From Deltaproteobacteria bacterium HGW-Deltaproteobacteria-15 (GTDB lineage Bacteria > Desulfobacterota > DSM-4660 > Desulfatiglandales > HGW-15): a DNA stretch of 64,000 bases. Below, one piece after another: positions 8,604-17,428 of the stretch (position 1 is its first letter; each line of letters opens with the position of its first letter). The notes under the pieces are model-generated. The model was given only the letters and a program-made list of their open reading frames with translations, ran no database searches and was not told the origin of the DNA. Both the position numbers and the translations under genes were made by a program. The DNA lies in contig PHBH01000016.1 of the NCBI GenBank assembly GCA_002840535.1, positions 1-64,000 of the forward strand, in the 5' to 3' direction.

Positions 8604-9632
8604 CTACCCCTGACCTCTCTTCTTTCTCTTTTTCAGCGCCAGTCCGATCAACAAAGCCATGGCGAGGGTCATGGCGCCGCCTATGAGACCTGAGGCGGAA
8701 TTGGCCGGGTCCACGCCGGGCCACTCTCCGCTTTTTTCTTGTTCGACCTGCCCCTCTTTGAAGTGATAGTCCGGCAGGAGGGCCGTTTTGTCCTGAATAG
8801 AAGCGAAAAACCCATCAGAGCCCTCATCACGGGCTTCCACCCGCTCTTTCCCGGTCAAGCGGGACAAGGCCCATTCCAGGCCGTCCGGATGAGAGGAAGC
8901 AAACCAGGTGACGAATCCAGCCAGCAGGATTGCAGTCAGAACAAGGACTGCAGACACCCGTCTCATGGAGTAACCCGTGTTCGATTCCTCAGCCCTCGCC
9001 GGCTCCAGAATTTCGGGCCGGGCCTTCCAGGTGAAGAGAACTACTGCGGCCGTTACCAACCCCTCCACGAACCCGATGGCAAGATGGATGGGCTGCATCA
9101 GGAGAACAAAGCTCGTGAAGGAAAGAGCCGCCACGTGCGAGAGGGATGTCTGCAGCACAACGCAGAAGGCCCCCAGCTGCAGCCCTATAACCGCTGACAG
9201 AACGCTTCCGAGGACAATCCGGCGCTGGGTCGGTTTGCCGGCAATGCTCCTGTAGACAAGCGGGTATGCGACCATTGCGGGAAAAAAACCGAGATTGAAG
9301 ATGTTGCATCCGAGGGCGAGCAACCCTCCGTCTGCGAAAAAGAGCGCTTGAACAAACAGAACTGAAGCAATGGTGAGGAAGGCGGCATAAGGACCAAGCA
9401 GAATAGCCAATATCATTCCCCCGCCGATATGGCCGCTCGATCCGGTTCCGGGGATGGTGAAATTGATCATCTGAGCAGCGAATACGAACGCTCCCAGCAC
9501 GCCCATGAGGGGTGCCATTCGATCGTCCAGCATTCCTTTTACTCTCTTTGAACTATATGCGATCAAGGTCGCTGATGCAGCCCACATGGTCCCTCCCACG
9601 GCAGGGGAAATGAGGGCATCGGCCATGTGCAT
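8604..9632 (-). CDS. cbiM: Substrate-binding CbiM with fused CbiN-like (PDGLE) domain
   Basis: 342 aa. The N-terminus MHMADALISPAVG carries the Met-His metal-binding start of CbiM/NikM proteins, followed by about seven membrane helices. After about residue 235 comes a second module with one periplasmic loop containing PDGLEWAL and a closing transmembrane helix near the C-terminus, as in CbiN, so the usual separate cbiN gene is fused. The start is set by AAGGAGACGATCC-ATG; a longer frame runs into repeat-rich leader DNA. It heads the cbiMQO operon. No cobalamin riboswitch was recognised upstream; Co or Ni specificity is open. Confidence 0.9.
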   Translation of the reverse strand: MHMADALISPAVGGTMWAASATLIAYSSKRVKGMLDDRMAPLMGVLGAFVFAAQMINFTIPGTGSSGHIGGGMILAILLGPYAAFLTIASVLFVQALFFADGGLLALGCNIFNLGFFPAMVAYPLVYRSIAGKPTQRRIVLGSVLSAVIGLQLGAFCVVLQTSLSHVAALSFTSFVLLMQPIHLAIGFVEGLVTAAVVLFTWKARPEILEPARAEESNTGYSMRRVSAVLVLTAILLAGFVTWFASSHPDGLEWALSRLTGKERVEARDEGSDGFFASIQDKTALLPDYHFKEGQVEQEKSGEWPGVDPANSASGLIGGAMTLAMALLIGLALKKRKKRGQG

Positions 9633-9962
9633 GGATCGTCTCCTTATGAAACGAGAATTTCTTTTCCAAAAAAAAAGATCACGAAACGTATTTCTCGTGA
9701 CCTTCGTGGTCTTTCCGCGGACTTCTGCCCGGCAGTTCCATTCAAAGCTACGGCAAAACCGGCGGAGTGTCAATAATTATGTTATGATACGATCACGTGA
9801 AAAGATTCTATGCACAAGTTAGAGACGCGACGAGACTAGCCGAGTCCCTCTTGTGTCCTTCGTGACCTTCGTGGTTGAATATAATTCCTTCTCATTGGAC
9901 AGAACACGGAGACCACGTACCGTTTCCTGTTGGACACCGGGACATGCAAACGGAGGGCTGAC
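9633..9962. other. Divergent intergenic region with Y-TTCGTG repeats
   Basis: It holds two short arrays of a 9-nt unit (TCTCGTGACCTTCGTGGTC at 9693-9711 and TGTCCTTCGTGACCTTCGTG at 9854-9873). On the minus strand TTGACA near 9769 is followed by only a weak -10. GTATCATAAC near 9778 is half of a NikR-like pattern, but no second half with proper spacing was found. No gene. Confidence 0.5.
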
Positions 9963-11303
9963 GTGAACCATGTCATCTTTGAGATCCTGATCATTTTTCT
10001 GCTGCTGGTGATCAACGGCATTTTCGCGATGTCTGAAATGGCGATTGTTGCGGCCAGGAAGGTTCGCCTTCAGAAGGAGATGGCCAGAGGAAATCACAAA
10101 GCAAAAACCGCGTTGGATCTGGCTTCCAGGCCCAACCAATTTCTCTCGACCATCCAAATCGGTATTACGGCGATCGGCATCCTTGCGGGAGCGTTTGGGG
10201 GTGCAACCATCTCCAGCAGGCTTGCAGAAGTTCTCAGGCACTTGCCTTCCGTTGCCCCCTACAGCGAAATAATCAGCGTCGGCGTCGTGGTTTTGATGAT
10301 CACCTACTTCTCGCTGATAATCGGCGAGCTTGTGCCGAAGCGCATTGCTTTGAACAATGCCGAAGGAATTTCCATCATTATAGCCGGGCCCATGAAAAGG
10401 CTCTCGGCAATAGCGTCCCCGTTCGTGCATCTGCTGAGCATATCGACGGATCTGAGTCTCCGGGTTCTGGCGATCTTCGGCGTACGGCCTTCTCATGAAC
10501 CGCCGGTGACAGAGGAAGAAATAAAACTGCTGATCGAGCAGGGCACGCAGATGGGCATCTTCGAAGAGGCTGAGCAGGATATGATTGAAGGGGTGTTGCG
10601 CCTGGGAGAGCGCCGGGTGGGATCTTTTATGACACCCCGGTCACAGATTGCCTGGATCGATCCCGCCGATCCGCCTGAAGAGGTCAGACAGAATATCATG
10701 ACCAGTCCACATTCCATGTTCCCTGTGGCCGAAGGAGATGTTGAGAATATCCTGGGCATGGTTCATACAAAAGACATGCTGATCCAGTGTCTCCAGGGAA
10801 GGCCTCTCGAGGTGAAGGCGCTGATCCAGGAGCCCCTGTTTGCGCCCGAGACCATGCCTGCCCTCAAGCTGCTGGAATTGTTCAAGCAAAGAGGCACCTA
10901 TGTTGCTTTGATCGTCAATGAATACGGTGGCATTGAGGGTCTGGTCACCCATAACGATCTTCTGGAGGGGATCGCAGGGGATTTATCCCTTGTCGGTGCT
11001 GCGGAAACGGAGCCGAAAGCGATACAGAGGGATGACGGCTCCTTTCTGGTTGATGGGCTCCTGCACATCGACAAACTGAAAGAGATCCTGGACGTTGACA
11101 TGCTTCCGGGGGAGGAAGAGAATCAATATCAGACCCTGGGAGGTTTTGTTGTCCACCAGCTCGGTAAGATTCCCAAAACCGGCCAGAAATTTGATTGGAG
11201 AGGATATCGCTTCGAGGTAGTGGATATGGACTGGCCGCGAGTCGACAAGGTCCTTGTCACCCGGGGGTCGCCGGCAGTCGACCAGGTTTCGGATACACCT
11301 TAG
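9963..11303 (+). CDS. CorC/HlyC-type membrane protein (DUF21-CBS-CorC)
   Basis: 446 aa starting at GTG 9963 behind CGGAGGG. DUF21 with three to four membrane helices (about 1-195) is followed by a CBS pair (segments GSFMTPRSQIAWID and ILGMVHTKDML; IVNEYGGIEGLVTHNDLLEGI) and a C-terminal CorC_HlyC domain ending FDWRGYRFEVVDMD. Family members are linked to Mg2+/Co2+ efflux or homeostasis; older annotations call them hemolysins. It lies 31 bp before the next gene. Confidence 0.9.
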   Translation: MNHVIFEILIIFLLLVINGIFAMSEMAIVAARKVRLQKEMARGNHKAKTALDLASRPNQFLSTIQIGITAIGILAGAFGGATISSRLAEVLRHLPSVAPYSEIISVGVVVLMITYFSLIIGELVPKRIALNNAEGISIIIAGPMKRLSAIASPFVHLLSISTDLSLRVLAIFGVRPSHEPPVTEEEIKLLIEQGTQMGIFEEAEQDMIEGVLRLGERRVGSFMTPRSQIAWIDPADPPEEVRQNIMTSPHSMFPVAEGDVENILGMVHTKDMLIQCLQGRPLEVKALIQEPLFAPETMPALKLLELFKQRGTYVALIVNEYGGIEGLVTHNDLLEGIAGDLSLVGAAETEPKAIQRDDGSFLVDGLLHIDKLKEILDVDMLPGEEENQYQTLGGFVVHQLGKIPKTGQKFDWRGYRFEVVDMDWPRVDKVLVTRGSPAVDQVSDTP

Positions 11304-11334
11304 TTGTCGTGTGTTATTCACAAAGGAGACGGTC

Positions 11335-12150
11335 ATGAAAAGGCTCGGGTGCGGAATCATCGCACTCATCGGCATCGCATTTTTTTTCTTTTCCGCTCCG
11401 GCAGAATGCCAAAACTGGTTTAAGCTTGCTGACGGTCTCCTGCTCGGGGAGTTTACGCCCTCTCGGAAATCCCCGATTTCAGATCATCCCGTGACGGTCC
11501 TCAGGATCGATCCGGCCAGGTACTCGTTCAGGCTTCTTTCCGCCCTGGAACATGGGGGCAAGGAGCGGACGGCCCGGGGATGGTGCGAAGAGTTCGGGCT
11601 CCTTGCCGCTATCAACGCAAGCATGTACATGGTTGACCTCCGGAGCACGGGGTATATGAGGAATTATCAGAGCACCAACAACCCGGCATTCAATCGAGCC
11701 TTTGGCGCATTCATGGTCTTTAATCCGAAGGACCCATCCATGCCCCCGGTGAGAATGGTGGATTCCCGAAGAGAGAAAGAGTGGCGAAGCATTCTTGATC
11801 AGTATGACTCGGTGATCCAGAACTATCGGATGATCAGCGGCGGCAGGAAGGTCGACTGGCCCGAACAGGACAAACCACACAGCACGGCGGCTATCGGGAT
11901 GGACAATGACGGACATGTACTGTTCATCCTTGGACGCGCGCCGTACACTCCGCATGATTTCATCAACATTCTCCTGGCGCTCCCGATCCGTATCAAAGAT
12001 GCCATGTATCTCGAGGGAGGAGACGAGGCCTCCCTGAGTGTCCGTCAACAAGGGAAGTGGCTGGAATGGACGGGAATCGGCGAACTTGGGATATTCTCCG
12101 TTCAAGGCGCGCCCAAGCTCCCCAATGTCATTGGTATAGTCAACCGTTAG
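11335..12150 (+). CDS. Secreted phosphodiester glycosidase-domain protein (NAGPA-like)
   Basis: 271 aa, with start at ATG 11335 behind AAAGGAGACGGTC. A signal peptide (about 1-24, cleavage near PAEC-Q) is followed by a PF09992-type domain: conserved AAINASMYMVD, the SGGRKV region and a C-terminal YLEGGDEASL. The family hydrolyses or binds phosphodiester-linked sugars in the periplasm or outside; the substrate here is unknown. The short gap to the CorC-like gene suggests co-transcription. Confidence 0.82.
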   Translation: MKRLGCGIIALIGIAFFFFSAPAECQNWFKLADGLLLGEFTPSRKSPISDHPVTVLRIDPARYSFRLLSALEHGGKERTARGWCEEFGLLAAINASMYMVDLRSTGYMRNYQSTNNPAFNRAFGAFMVFNPKDPSMPPVRMVDSRREKEWRSILDQYDSVIQNYRMISGGRKVDWPEQDKPHSTAAIGMDNDGHVLFILGRAPYTPHDFINILLALPIRIKDAMYLEGGDEASLSVRQQGKWLEWTGIGELGIFSVQGAPKLPNVIGIVNR

Positions 12151-12364
12151 CAGTTATCAGGTAATCGTTAACTAATAACAAGCTACCTCGAAACATGCTC
12201 TGAAATACAATTTCCAGCCCATTGCCGCTACCCCTTTTTCTCCGATCAAATGAGATACGAAGGAAATCCGAGTTACTCTGAAGTGACGGCCGTTCTCATC
12301 AAAACTTCGGTCCGAATGCTCCCCCTGAATCGGCCGTCCCGGGGCCCGTCCTGAAAGGTTCAGA

Positions 12365-14299
12365 ATGAATGCGCCCTTAGAGACGAAAAGCCCGTCCCCG
12401 GCGCGACTCTTGCCGGTGGGAGCGGAAGTCCAGAAGACCGGAGGAGTTCACTTCCGAGTATGGGCCCCCGCCCGAAAGAATGTAGAGGTCGTTCTGGAAG
12501 GAATGGCGCAAGAACAGTCAGACGGGACTGTTTTCGACATGACCCCCGAAGATGGAGGGTATTTCAGCTGCCGCATCCAGGAAGCCGGTCCTGGAGTCCA
12601 GTACCGCTTCCGGCTCGACAGCGACCCCATGCTCTACCCTGATCCGGCATCCAGATACCAGCCCCAGGGACCGCACGGTCCTTCCCAGGTGATCGATCCC
12701 GGTGAATTCAAATGGACCGATTCGGCCTGGAAGGGGGTCAAGTCAGAGGGTCGGGTTCTCTATGAGATGCATGTAGGAACGTTTACCCACGAGGGGAATT
12801 GGGAGGCTGCGGAGCGGCAAATCCAGGCCCTGGCCGAGACGGGGATCACGGTCGTGGAACTCCTGCCCGTCGCAGACTTTCCGGGCCGATTCGGATGGGG
12901 CTATGACGGGGTCAACCTTTTTGCCCCGACACGCCTCTATGGAACACCCGATGACTTTCGACGTTTTGTGGACCGGGCTCACAAGAGCGGTATAGGAGTG
13001 ATCCTGGACGTGGTCTACAACCACCTCGGCCCGGATGGTAACTATCTGATTGAATTCTCGAAGGATTATTTTACCGACCGGTATGAGTGTGAATGGGGGC
13101 AGGCCATCAACTTCGACGGCCGGGAGTCGGAGCACGTGCGGGAATACTTTCTTGCGAATGCCGCTTACTGGATCCGGGAGTTTCACCTGGATGGTCTTCG
13201 CCTGGATGCGACGCAGCAGATCTTCGACAGCTCCGAAGATCATATGCTCGCAGCCCTGACACGCACTGTTCGCGAGGCGGCCAGCCCAAGGTCGCTCCTG
13301 ATCGTCGCCGAAAACGAGCCTCAGCGGGTCATCATGGTCTTGCCGCCGGACCATGACGGTTACGGGATCGATACGCTGTGGAATGACGATTTTCACCACA
13401 GCGCCATGGTTGCCATGACGGGGCGCGCCGATGCTTATTACAGCGACTACCGGGGCCGGCCCCAGGAATTCATCTCTGCGCTCAAATGGGGGTATCTTTA
13501 TCAGGGGCAGTGGTATCGGTGGCAGAAGCAACGCCGCGGCACGCCCAGCCTTTGTCTCTCCCCTACCCGGTTCGTCAATTACCTGCAGAACCACGATCAA
13601 GTTGCAAACTCGGGCAGCGGAAAGCGGATACACCTTCTGACCAGTCCCGGCCGGTATCGCGCGCTTACCACCATCCTGCTCCTGGCCCCCCAGATCCCCA
13701 TGCTCTTCCAGGGACAGGAATTCGCCTCTTCCAGTCCTTTCTTTTATTTTGCAGACCATACCGCTGAAATCGCCCATTTCATTGCCAGGGGCAGGGCACA
13801 GTTTCTAACGCAATTCAGGGCCCTGGCAACCCCTGAGATGCAGGCCCGGTTGCCTGACCCGGGAGATCCGATGACCTTTGCAAAGTCCAAGCTCGATCAT
13901 GAAGAAAGACGCGCACACCCTGAGGAGTATGCCCTGCACCGCGACCTTCTGAAGATGCGCCGGGAAGATCCGGTATTCAGCGCACCTCGGCACAGAGGAT
14001 TGGATGGGGCTGTGCTCGGGCAGGAAGCCTTCGTCCTGCGTTTCTTCGGCGAGAAAGAGGGCAACGACCGGCTGGTGCTCGTCAATCTGGGCCGCGACCT
14101 TGAACTGGATCCCTCTCCGGAGCCTTTGCTGGCCCCTGTTGCGGGCGCCACCTGGAACCTGTTCTGGGCAAGCGAAGACCCCCGATACGGCGGCATGGGC
14201 GTTCCGCCATTGCCGGAGAACGGGAACTGGCACATCCAGGGGGAGGCCGCAGTTATCCTCAAACCCGGTCTCGAAAGACAAACTTCTCCGGAGCCGTGA
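12365..14299 (+). CDS. treZ: Malto-oligosyltrehalose trehalohydrolase
   Basis: 644 aa, normal length. An N-terminal CBM48-like domain (about 10-110; VHFRVWAPARKNVEVVLEG) precedes the GH13 barrel: VILDVVYNHLGPDG, nucleophile Asp in GLRLDATQ, acid/base Glu in IVAENEP and transition-state Asp in NYLQNHDQVAN. TreZ releases trehalose from maltooligosyltrehalose made by TreY. No treY or glycogen gene is visible here, so the gene is away from its partners or these lie outside the window. Confidence 0.93.
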   Translation: MNAPLETKSPSPARLLPVGAEVQKTGGVHFRVWAPARKNVEVVLEGMAQEQSDGTVFDMTPEDGGYFSCRIQEAGPGVQYRFRLDSDPMLYPDPASRYQPQGPHGPSQVIDPGEFKWTDSAWKGVKSEGRVLYEMHVGTFTHEGNWEAAERQIQALAETGITVVELLPVADFPGRFGWGYDGVNLFAPTRLYGTPDDFRRFVDRAHKSGIGVILDVVYNHLGPDGNYLIEFSKDYFTDRYECEWGQAINFDGRESEHVREYFLANAAYWIREFHLDGLRLDATQQIFDSSEDHMLAALTRTVREAASPRSLLIVAENEPQRVIMVLPPDHDGYGIDTLWNDDFHHSAMVAMTGRADAYYSDYRGRPQEFISALKWGYLYQGQWYRWQKQRRGTPSLCLSPTRFVNYLQNHDQVANSGSGKRIHLLTSPGRYRALTTILLLAPQIPMLFQGQEFASSSPFFYFADHTAEIAHFIARGRAQFLTQFRALATPEMQARLPDPGDPMTFAKSKLDHEERRAHPEEYALHRDLLKMRREDPVFSAPRHRGLDGAVLGQEAFVLRFFGEKEGNDRLVLVNLGRDLELDPSPEPLLAPVAGATWNLFWASEDPRYGGMGVPPLPENGNWHIQGEAAVILKPGLERQTSPEP

Positions 14300-14409
14300 A
14301 AAACCGGAGCGCGCATTGCCGCCCCGGATGAAGAAAATTCGTAAACCGTTTTTCCGGTCTTTTCCCCTCCAATCCAGTGGTTATAGTTTCTTTATTGGAG
14401 GTGTGTGAA

Positions 14410-14889
14410 ATGTGGAAGATGATCGTTTCAATAAGTATGGCGGCCCTGATGTGGGTCTGGCCGGGGGAGTCAATGGCGGCATTTCAGCCGAAAACGGCTG
14501 GTGAACTGCAGCCGTACCTGAAACAAATTGATCTCTCGGAAGTTTCCGCGTCCACCCTCTTCTCTGTTCATGTCAGGCCTGGTGGAACCTTTGTATCCGG
14601 GCGCTTTGGAGGGCGCGGTTTCCAGAAGTTCGGGAACAGAGGCGGCTTCCATAAATTCGGGAACAGAGGATTCGATAAATTCGGGCACAAAGGCTTCTAT
14701 CCATACAAATACGGCGGGTTTCCTGCTTACAAGTACGGCAGATATCCTGGCTACAGGTACGGTTTTCACCCTTACATCTATGGGCGTGACCGGTTCAATA
14801 CAGACCGTTTCTTTTCAGACAGGTACAGCAGATTCGGCTTTTCCTCTCCATATATCAGCCCGTTTGGTACAAGGCGCCCGGGATGGTGA
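14410..14889 (+). CDS. Secreted Tyr/Gly/Phe-rich repeat protein
   Basis: 159 aa; ATG 14410 follows ATTGGAGGTGTGTGAA. A signal peptide (about 1-24, after GESMA-A) leads to a short conserved-looking stretch (TAGELQPYLKQIDLSEV) and then a low-complexity region from about 60 made of degenerate units such as KFGNRGGF, KFGHKGFYPY, KYGGFPAY and KYGRYPGY, rich in Tyr, Gly, Phe, Arg and Lys and with no Cys in the repeats. No recognised family. Composition recalls structural or adhesive cell-surface proteins and basic, metal- or polysaccharide-binding coats, but no function can be assigned. Confidence 0.75.
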   Translation: MWKMIVSISMAALMWVWPGESMAAFQPKTAGELQPYLKQIDLSEVSASTLFSVHVRPGGTFVSGRFGGRGFQKFGNRGGFHKFGNRGFDKFGHKGFYPYKYGGFPAYKYGRYPGYRYGFHPYIYGRDRFNTDRFFSDRYSRFGFSSPYISPFGTRRPGW

Positions 14890-14971
14890 TCTCCGGGATC
14901 GGGTAAGGAGAAAGGTCTAAATAAAGGACGGAAAGGATAGAACTACGCCTGCAGACAAGCTGAACGACACC

Positions 14972-15853
14972 ATGATCTCCCATGCCAGGGAAATCGCAGA
15001 CGAGATCGGGGCGACTGTGATCCTCGTCTATGCCGATGTAATCCGATCTCGAAAAATTCTTGAGTCTCTTACCGGAGACGAACGCTGCATCCTCGCTGCC
15101 AGAACCGATGAAGCCGCCCACGATCTTTCTGAAATGGAAGGCGTAGGGGGCCGGCTGGTCAGAGTTCCTTCAGTGGAACTCTCCACCCTCAGCCAGATCA
15201 AGGTGGCGGTCATCCTTGCGCTCTCCAGCGGTCTGATCCACAGCGAAGATCGCCTGGTATGTCTTTCCGGCTCCCGACGCCATGGAATGCTGGACAGCCT
15301 GAGGGTGGTGGATGTCGGACGGGAGTTCGAGATTTTCTCTGCAGGGAGTCAGGGCATCACAAAGAGGATGAGGTACCCGCATGTTTTCGACCGGCTGCTC
15401 ACCCTGACGCTGGAGTTTGCGGACGAAGGCAAAGAGGGAAGACCCATCGGGACCATTTTCGTCCTGGGGGAGCATGAAAAGGTGATGGAGCTCTCAGCCC
15501 AGATGGTCCTCAACCCCTTCAATGGTGTTCCGGAGGGGGATCGCAATCTTCTCAACCCATCTCTCAAGGAAACCATCCGCGAGTTTGCCACCATCGACGG
15601 CGCGTTTGTGATTCGTGACGATGGGGTGATCCTCAGCGCGGGACGCCACCTGAAGGCTTCGGCAGAGGAGGCGAATCTCCCGCAAGGACTGGGAGCGCGC
15701 CACAGGGCTGCGGCGGGGATCACTGCTCTGACCGATGCTATTGCGATCGTCATCAGCCAATCCACGGGTGAAGTTCGGGTTTTCAGCGGAGGCAAAATTT
15801 TTCTGGAGATAGAAAAGGAGACAAGGGAGCGGAAATACAAGGCAAGAGAATAG
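14972..15853 (+). CDS. DacZ-like diadenylate cyclase (DisA_N/DAC domain)
   Basis: 293 aa from ATG 14972. Residues 1-150 resemble the pyruvate-kinase-C-like domain found in archaeal DacZ enzymes; residues 160-275 are a DAC domain with both hallmark motifs, DGA (209-211, IDGAFVIRDDG) and RHR (243-245, GLGARHRAAAG), so it should make c-di-AMP from ATP. There is no DisA DNA-binding helix bundle and no CdaA membrane segment, so it is probably soluble. The start is uncertain: the frame is open upstream to 14921 and a Shine-Dalgarno GGAAAGGA at 14930 points to a start near 14945, where no ATG, GTG or TTG exists. Followed 9 bp later by a DUF421 membrane protein. Confidence 0.85.
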   Translation: MISHAREIADEIGATVILVYADVIRSRKILESLTGDERCILAARTDEAAHDLSEMEGVGGRLVRVPSVELSTLSQIKVAVILALSSGLIHSEDRLVCLSGSRRHGMLDSLRVVDVGREFEIFSAGSQGITKRMRYPHVFDRLLTLTLEFADEGKEGRPIGTIFVLGEHEKVMELSAQMVLNPFNGVPEGDRNLLNPSLKETIREFATIDGAFVIRDDGVILSAGRHLKASAEEANLPQGLGARHRAAAGITALTDAIAIVISQSTGEVRVFSGGKIFLEIEKETRERKYKARE

Positions 15854-15862
15854 GAGAACGGG

Positions 15863-16381
15863 ATGGAATGGACAACTTTGGTGGAGGGGGCACACCTTCT
15901 GATCGGCACGGACTCGGATACGATTGCCTGGTGGCAGATGTGCATCCGTGCGATAGTCATTTTCTTCTACCTGTTGTTTCTTATACGGGTCGGCAGCAGA
16001 CGGATATTCGGCAAGAACACCAGCTTCGATATCGTCATCGGTGTGATGCTCGGATCCATACTGGGGCGCGCGCTGACGGCAAATTCTCAGTTCTTCCCCA
16101 CAATTGCAGCCTCCGCAGCCTTGATGCTGCTCCATACGTTTATTGCCAGGCTTTCTTTTCACAGCCCCAGGATAGGCCACATCGTCAAAGGGACTGAGGC
16201 ACGCCTGGTCGATTCAGGCAAGATTCTCTGGGATGGGCTCAAGCGCACCAGCATTACCGAACATGATCTCATGGAGGGGTTAAGGGCAAACGGCGGACTG
16301 ATGGAAGTTGATCAGGTGAAAGCGGCTTTCCTGGAAAGAAACGGCAAGATCAGCGTGATCAAGAGGGAATCACAAGATTAA
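15863..16381 (+). CDS. DUF421/YetF-family membrane protein
   Basis: 172 aa; ATG 15863 behind TAGGAGAACGG. About three N-terminal helices (to residue about 95) include the family signature RRIFGKNTSFDIVIGVMLGS, followed by a cytoplasmic domain (about 100-165) with LVDSGKILWDGLKRTSITEHDLME. The biochemical role of DUF421 proteins is poorly defined. Tight linkage to the diadenylate cyclase suggests a c-di-AMP-linked membrane function (inference). It ends exactly where the convergent AmrS gene ends. Confidence 0.85.
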   Translation: MEWTTLVEGAHLLIGTDSDTIAWWQMCIRAIVIFFYLLFLIRVGSRRIFGKNTSFDIVIGVMLGSILGRALTANSQFFPTIAASAALMLLHTFIARLSFHSPRIGHIVKGTEARLVDSGKILWDGLKRTSITEHDLMEGLRANGGLMEVDQVKAAFLERNGKISVIKRESQD

Positions 16382-17395
16382 TCATTCAAAAACCCCGGGC
16401 ACTGTTTGGCCGCAGGAACCGCACCTGTTTCCCTTCAGATTCGCATCCAGGATAGACGTATCGCTCCTGGCCACGACAACAGCGCCGCAGTTCGGACAAA
16501 GAATACTCCTGTCCTCCCCGCGCAGATTACCGAGGTACACAAACTGAAGACCGGCCGCCTTCCCGATCTCGTGGGCTTTTCTCAAAGTGTCCGGTGTGGT
16601 GGCCTCTGCCCATCCGAATTGATAGTCCGGGTGAAAGCGGCTGATATGCCATGGCATGGATCGATCGATGGATGCTATGAACCGCGCTATGCTCTCCAGT
16701 TCTTCGTCGGTGTCGTTTTGTCCGGGGATGACCAGCGTGGTGATCTCCACCCAGATGTCCAGTTTTTTCATGAGTCGTATTGATTGGAGGACGGGTTCGA
16801 GCCGGCCCTTGCATATCTTGCGATAAAACTCATCCCGAAAAGATTTCAGGTCCACATTGCAGGCATCCAGGAAAGCTTGGATCGTGTTCAACGGCTCGGG
16901 GGTCATGAAGCCGTTTGTGACAAAGACATTGTAAAGGCCGTTCTCTTTCGCCTCTTTTGCGGTCTCATAGGCATATTCAAAGAAAATGGTGGGCTCTGTG
17001 TAGGTATAGGAGATGCTGCGGCATCCAACCTCTTTTGCGTTGCGAACGATATCGGCAGGGGAGCGTTCCTGCTTTTCGGAAAGCCTTGGAGAATGCTCTG
17101 ACAGTTGTGAGATCTGCCAGTTCTGGCAGAAGCCGCAATGGAAGTTGCACCCTGGAGCTGCAATGGAGAATGAATAGCTCCCCGGAAGGAAATGGTAGAG
17201 AGGCTTTTTTTCCACCGGATCAGGATTGGCTGCGATGACCTCGCCGAAGGCATGGGTGTAAAGTTCTCCATCCATGTTCTCGCGTACACCGCAGAATCCG
17301 AATTTCCGGGGTGCAATTCGGCAGTGGTGGCTGCAGAGATAGCAGCTCACCAAGGAATCATCCAATAGCTCATAGAACATTGCTTTTCTGATCAT
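16382..17395 (-). CDS. amrS: AmmeMemoRadiSam-system radical SAM enzyme (AmrS)
   Basis: 337 aa. N-terminal Cys cluster (Cys18, 21, 25, 35) matches the AmrS family; the radical SAM motif CNFHCGFC (Cys83, 87, 90) is followed by SYTYTEPTIFFEYAYE. A C-terminal zinc-ribbon has CPNCG and CGSCG. The name comes from co-occurrence with AMMECR1 and MEMO domain genes, neither of which is adjacent here. The substrate is not known. The gene is convergent with, and abuts, the DUF421 gene. Confidence 0.9.
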   Translation of the reverse strand: MIRKAMFYELLDDSLVSCYLCSHHCRIAPRKFGFCGVRENMDGELYTHAFGEVIAANPDPVEKKPLYHFLPGSYSFSIAAPGCNFHCGFCQNWQISQLSEHSPRLSEKQERSPADIVRNAKEVGCRSISYTYTEPTIFFEYAYETAKEAKENGLYNVFVTNGFMTPEPLNTIQAFLDACNVDLKSFRDEFYRKICKGRLEPVLQSIRLMKKLDIWVEITTLVIPGQNDTDEELESIARFIASIDRSMPWHISRFHPDYQFGWAEATTPDTLRKAHEIGKAAGLQFVYLGNLRGEDRSILCPNCGAVVVARSDTSILDANLKGNRCGSCGQTVPGVFE

Positions 17396-17428
17396 CTTCC
17401 GTCCTTGCGAAGGCAGGGAAGGTACGTT

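Noticed and set aside
9633..9962. Possible cobalamin riboswitch or NikR operator upstream of cbiM
   Set aside because: No GCCACTG B12-box or paired NikR half-sites with proper spacing could be read; only a lone GTATCATAAC.
9819..10496. 225-codon minus-strand frame
   Set aside because: Overlaps the CorC-like gene and a TTCGTG repeat array; the composition is rich in Asn, Gln and Asp as expected of a shadow frame.
12743..13777. 344-codon open frame on the minus strand
   Set aside because: Antisense to treZ, whose catalytic motifs are intact; the frame is a by-product of GC-rich codon use.
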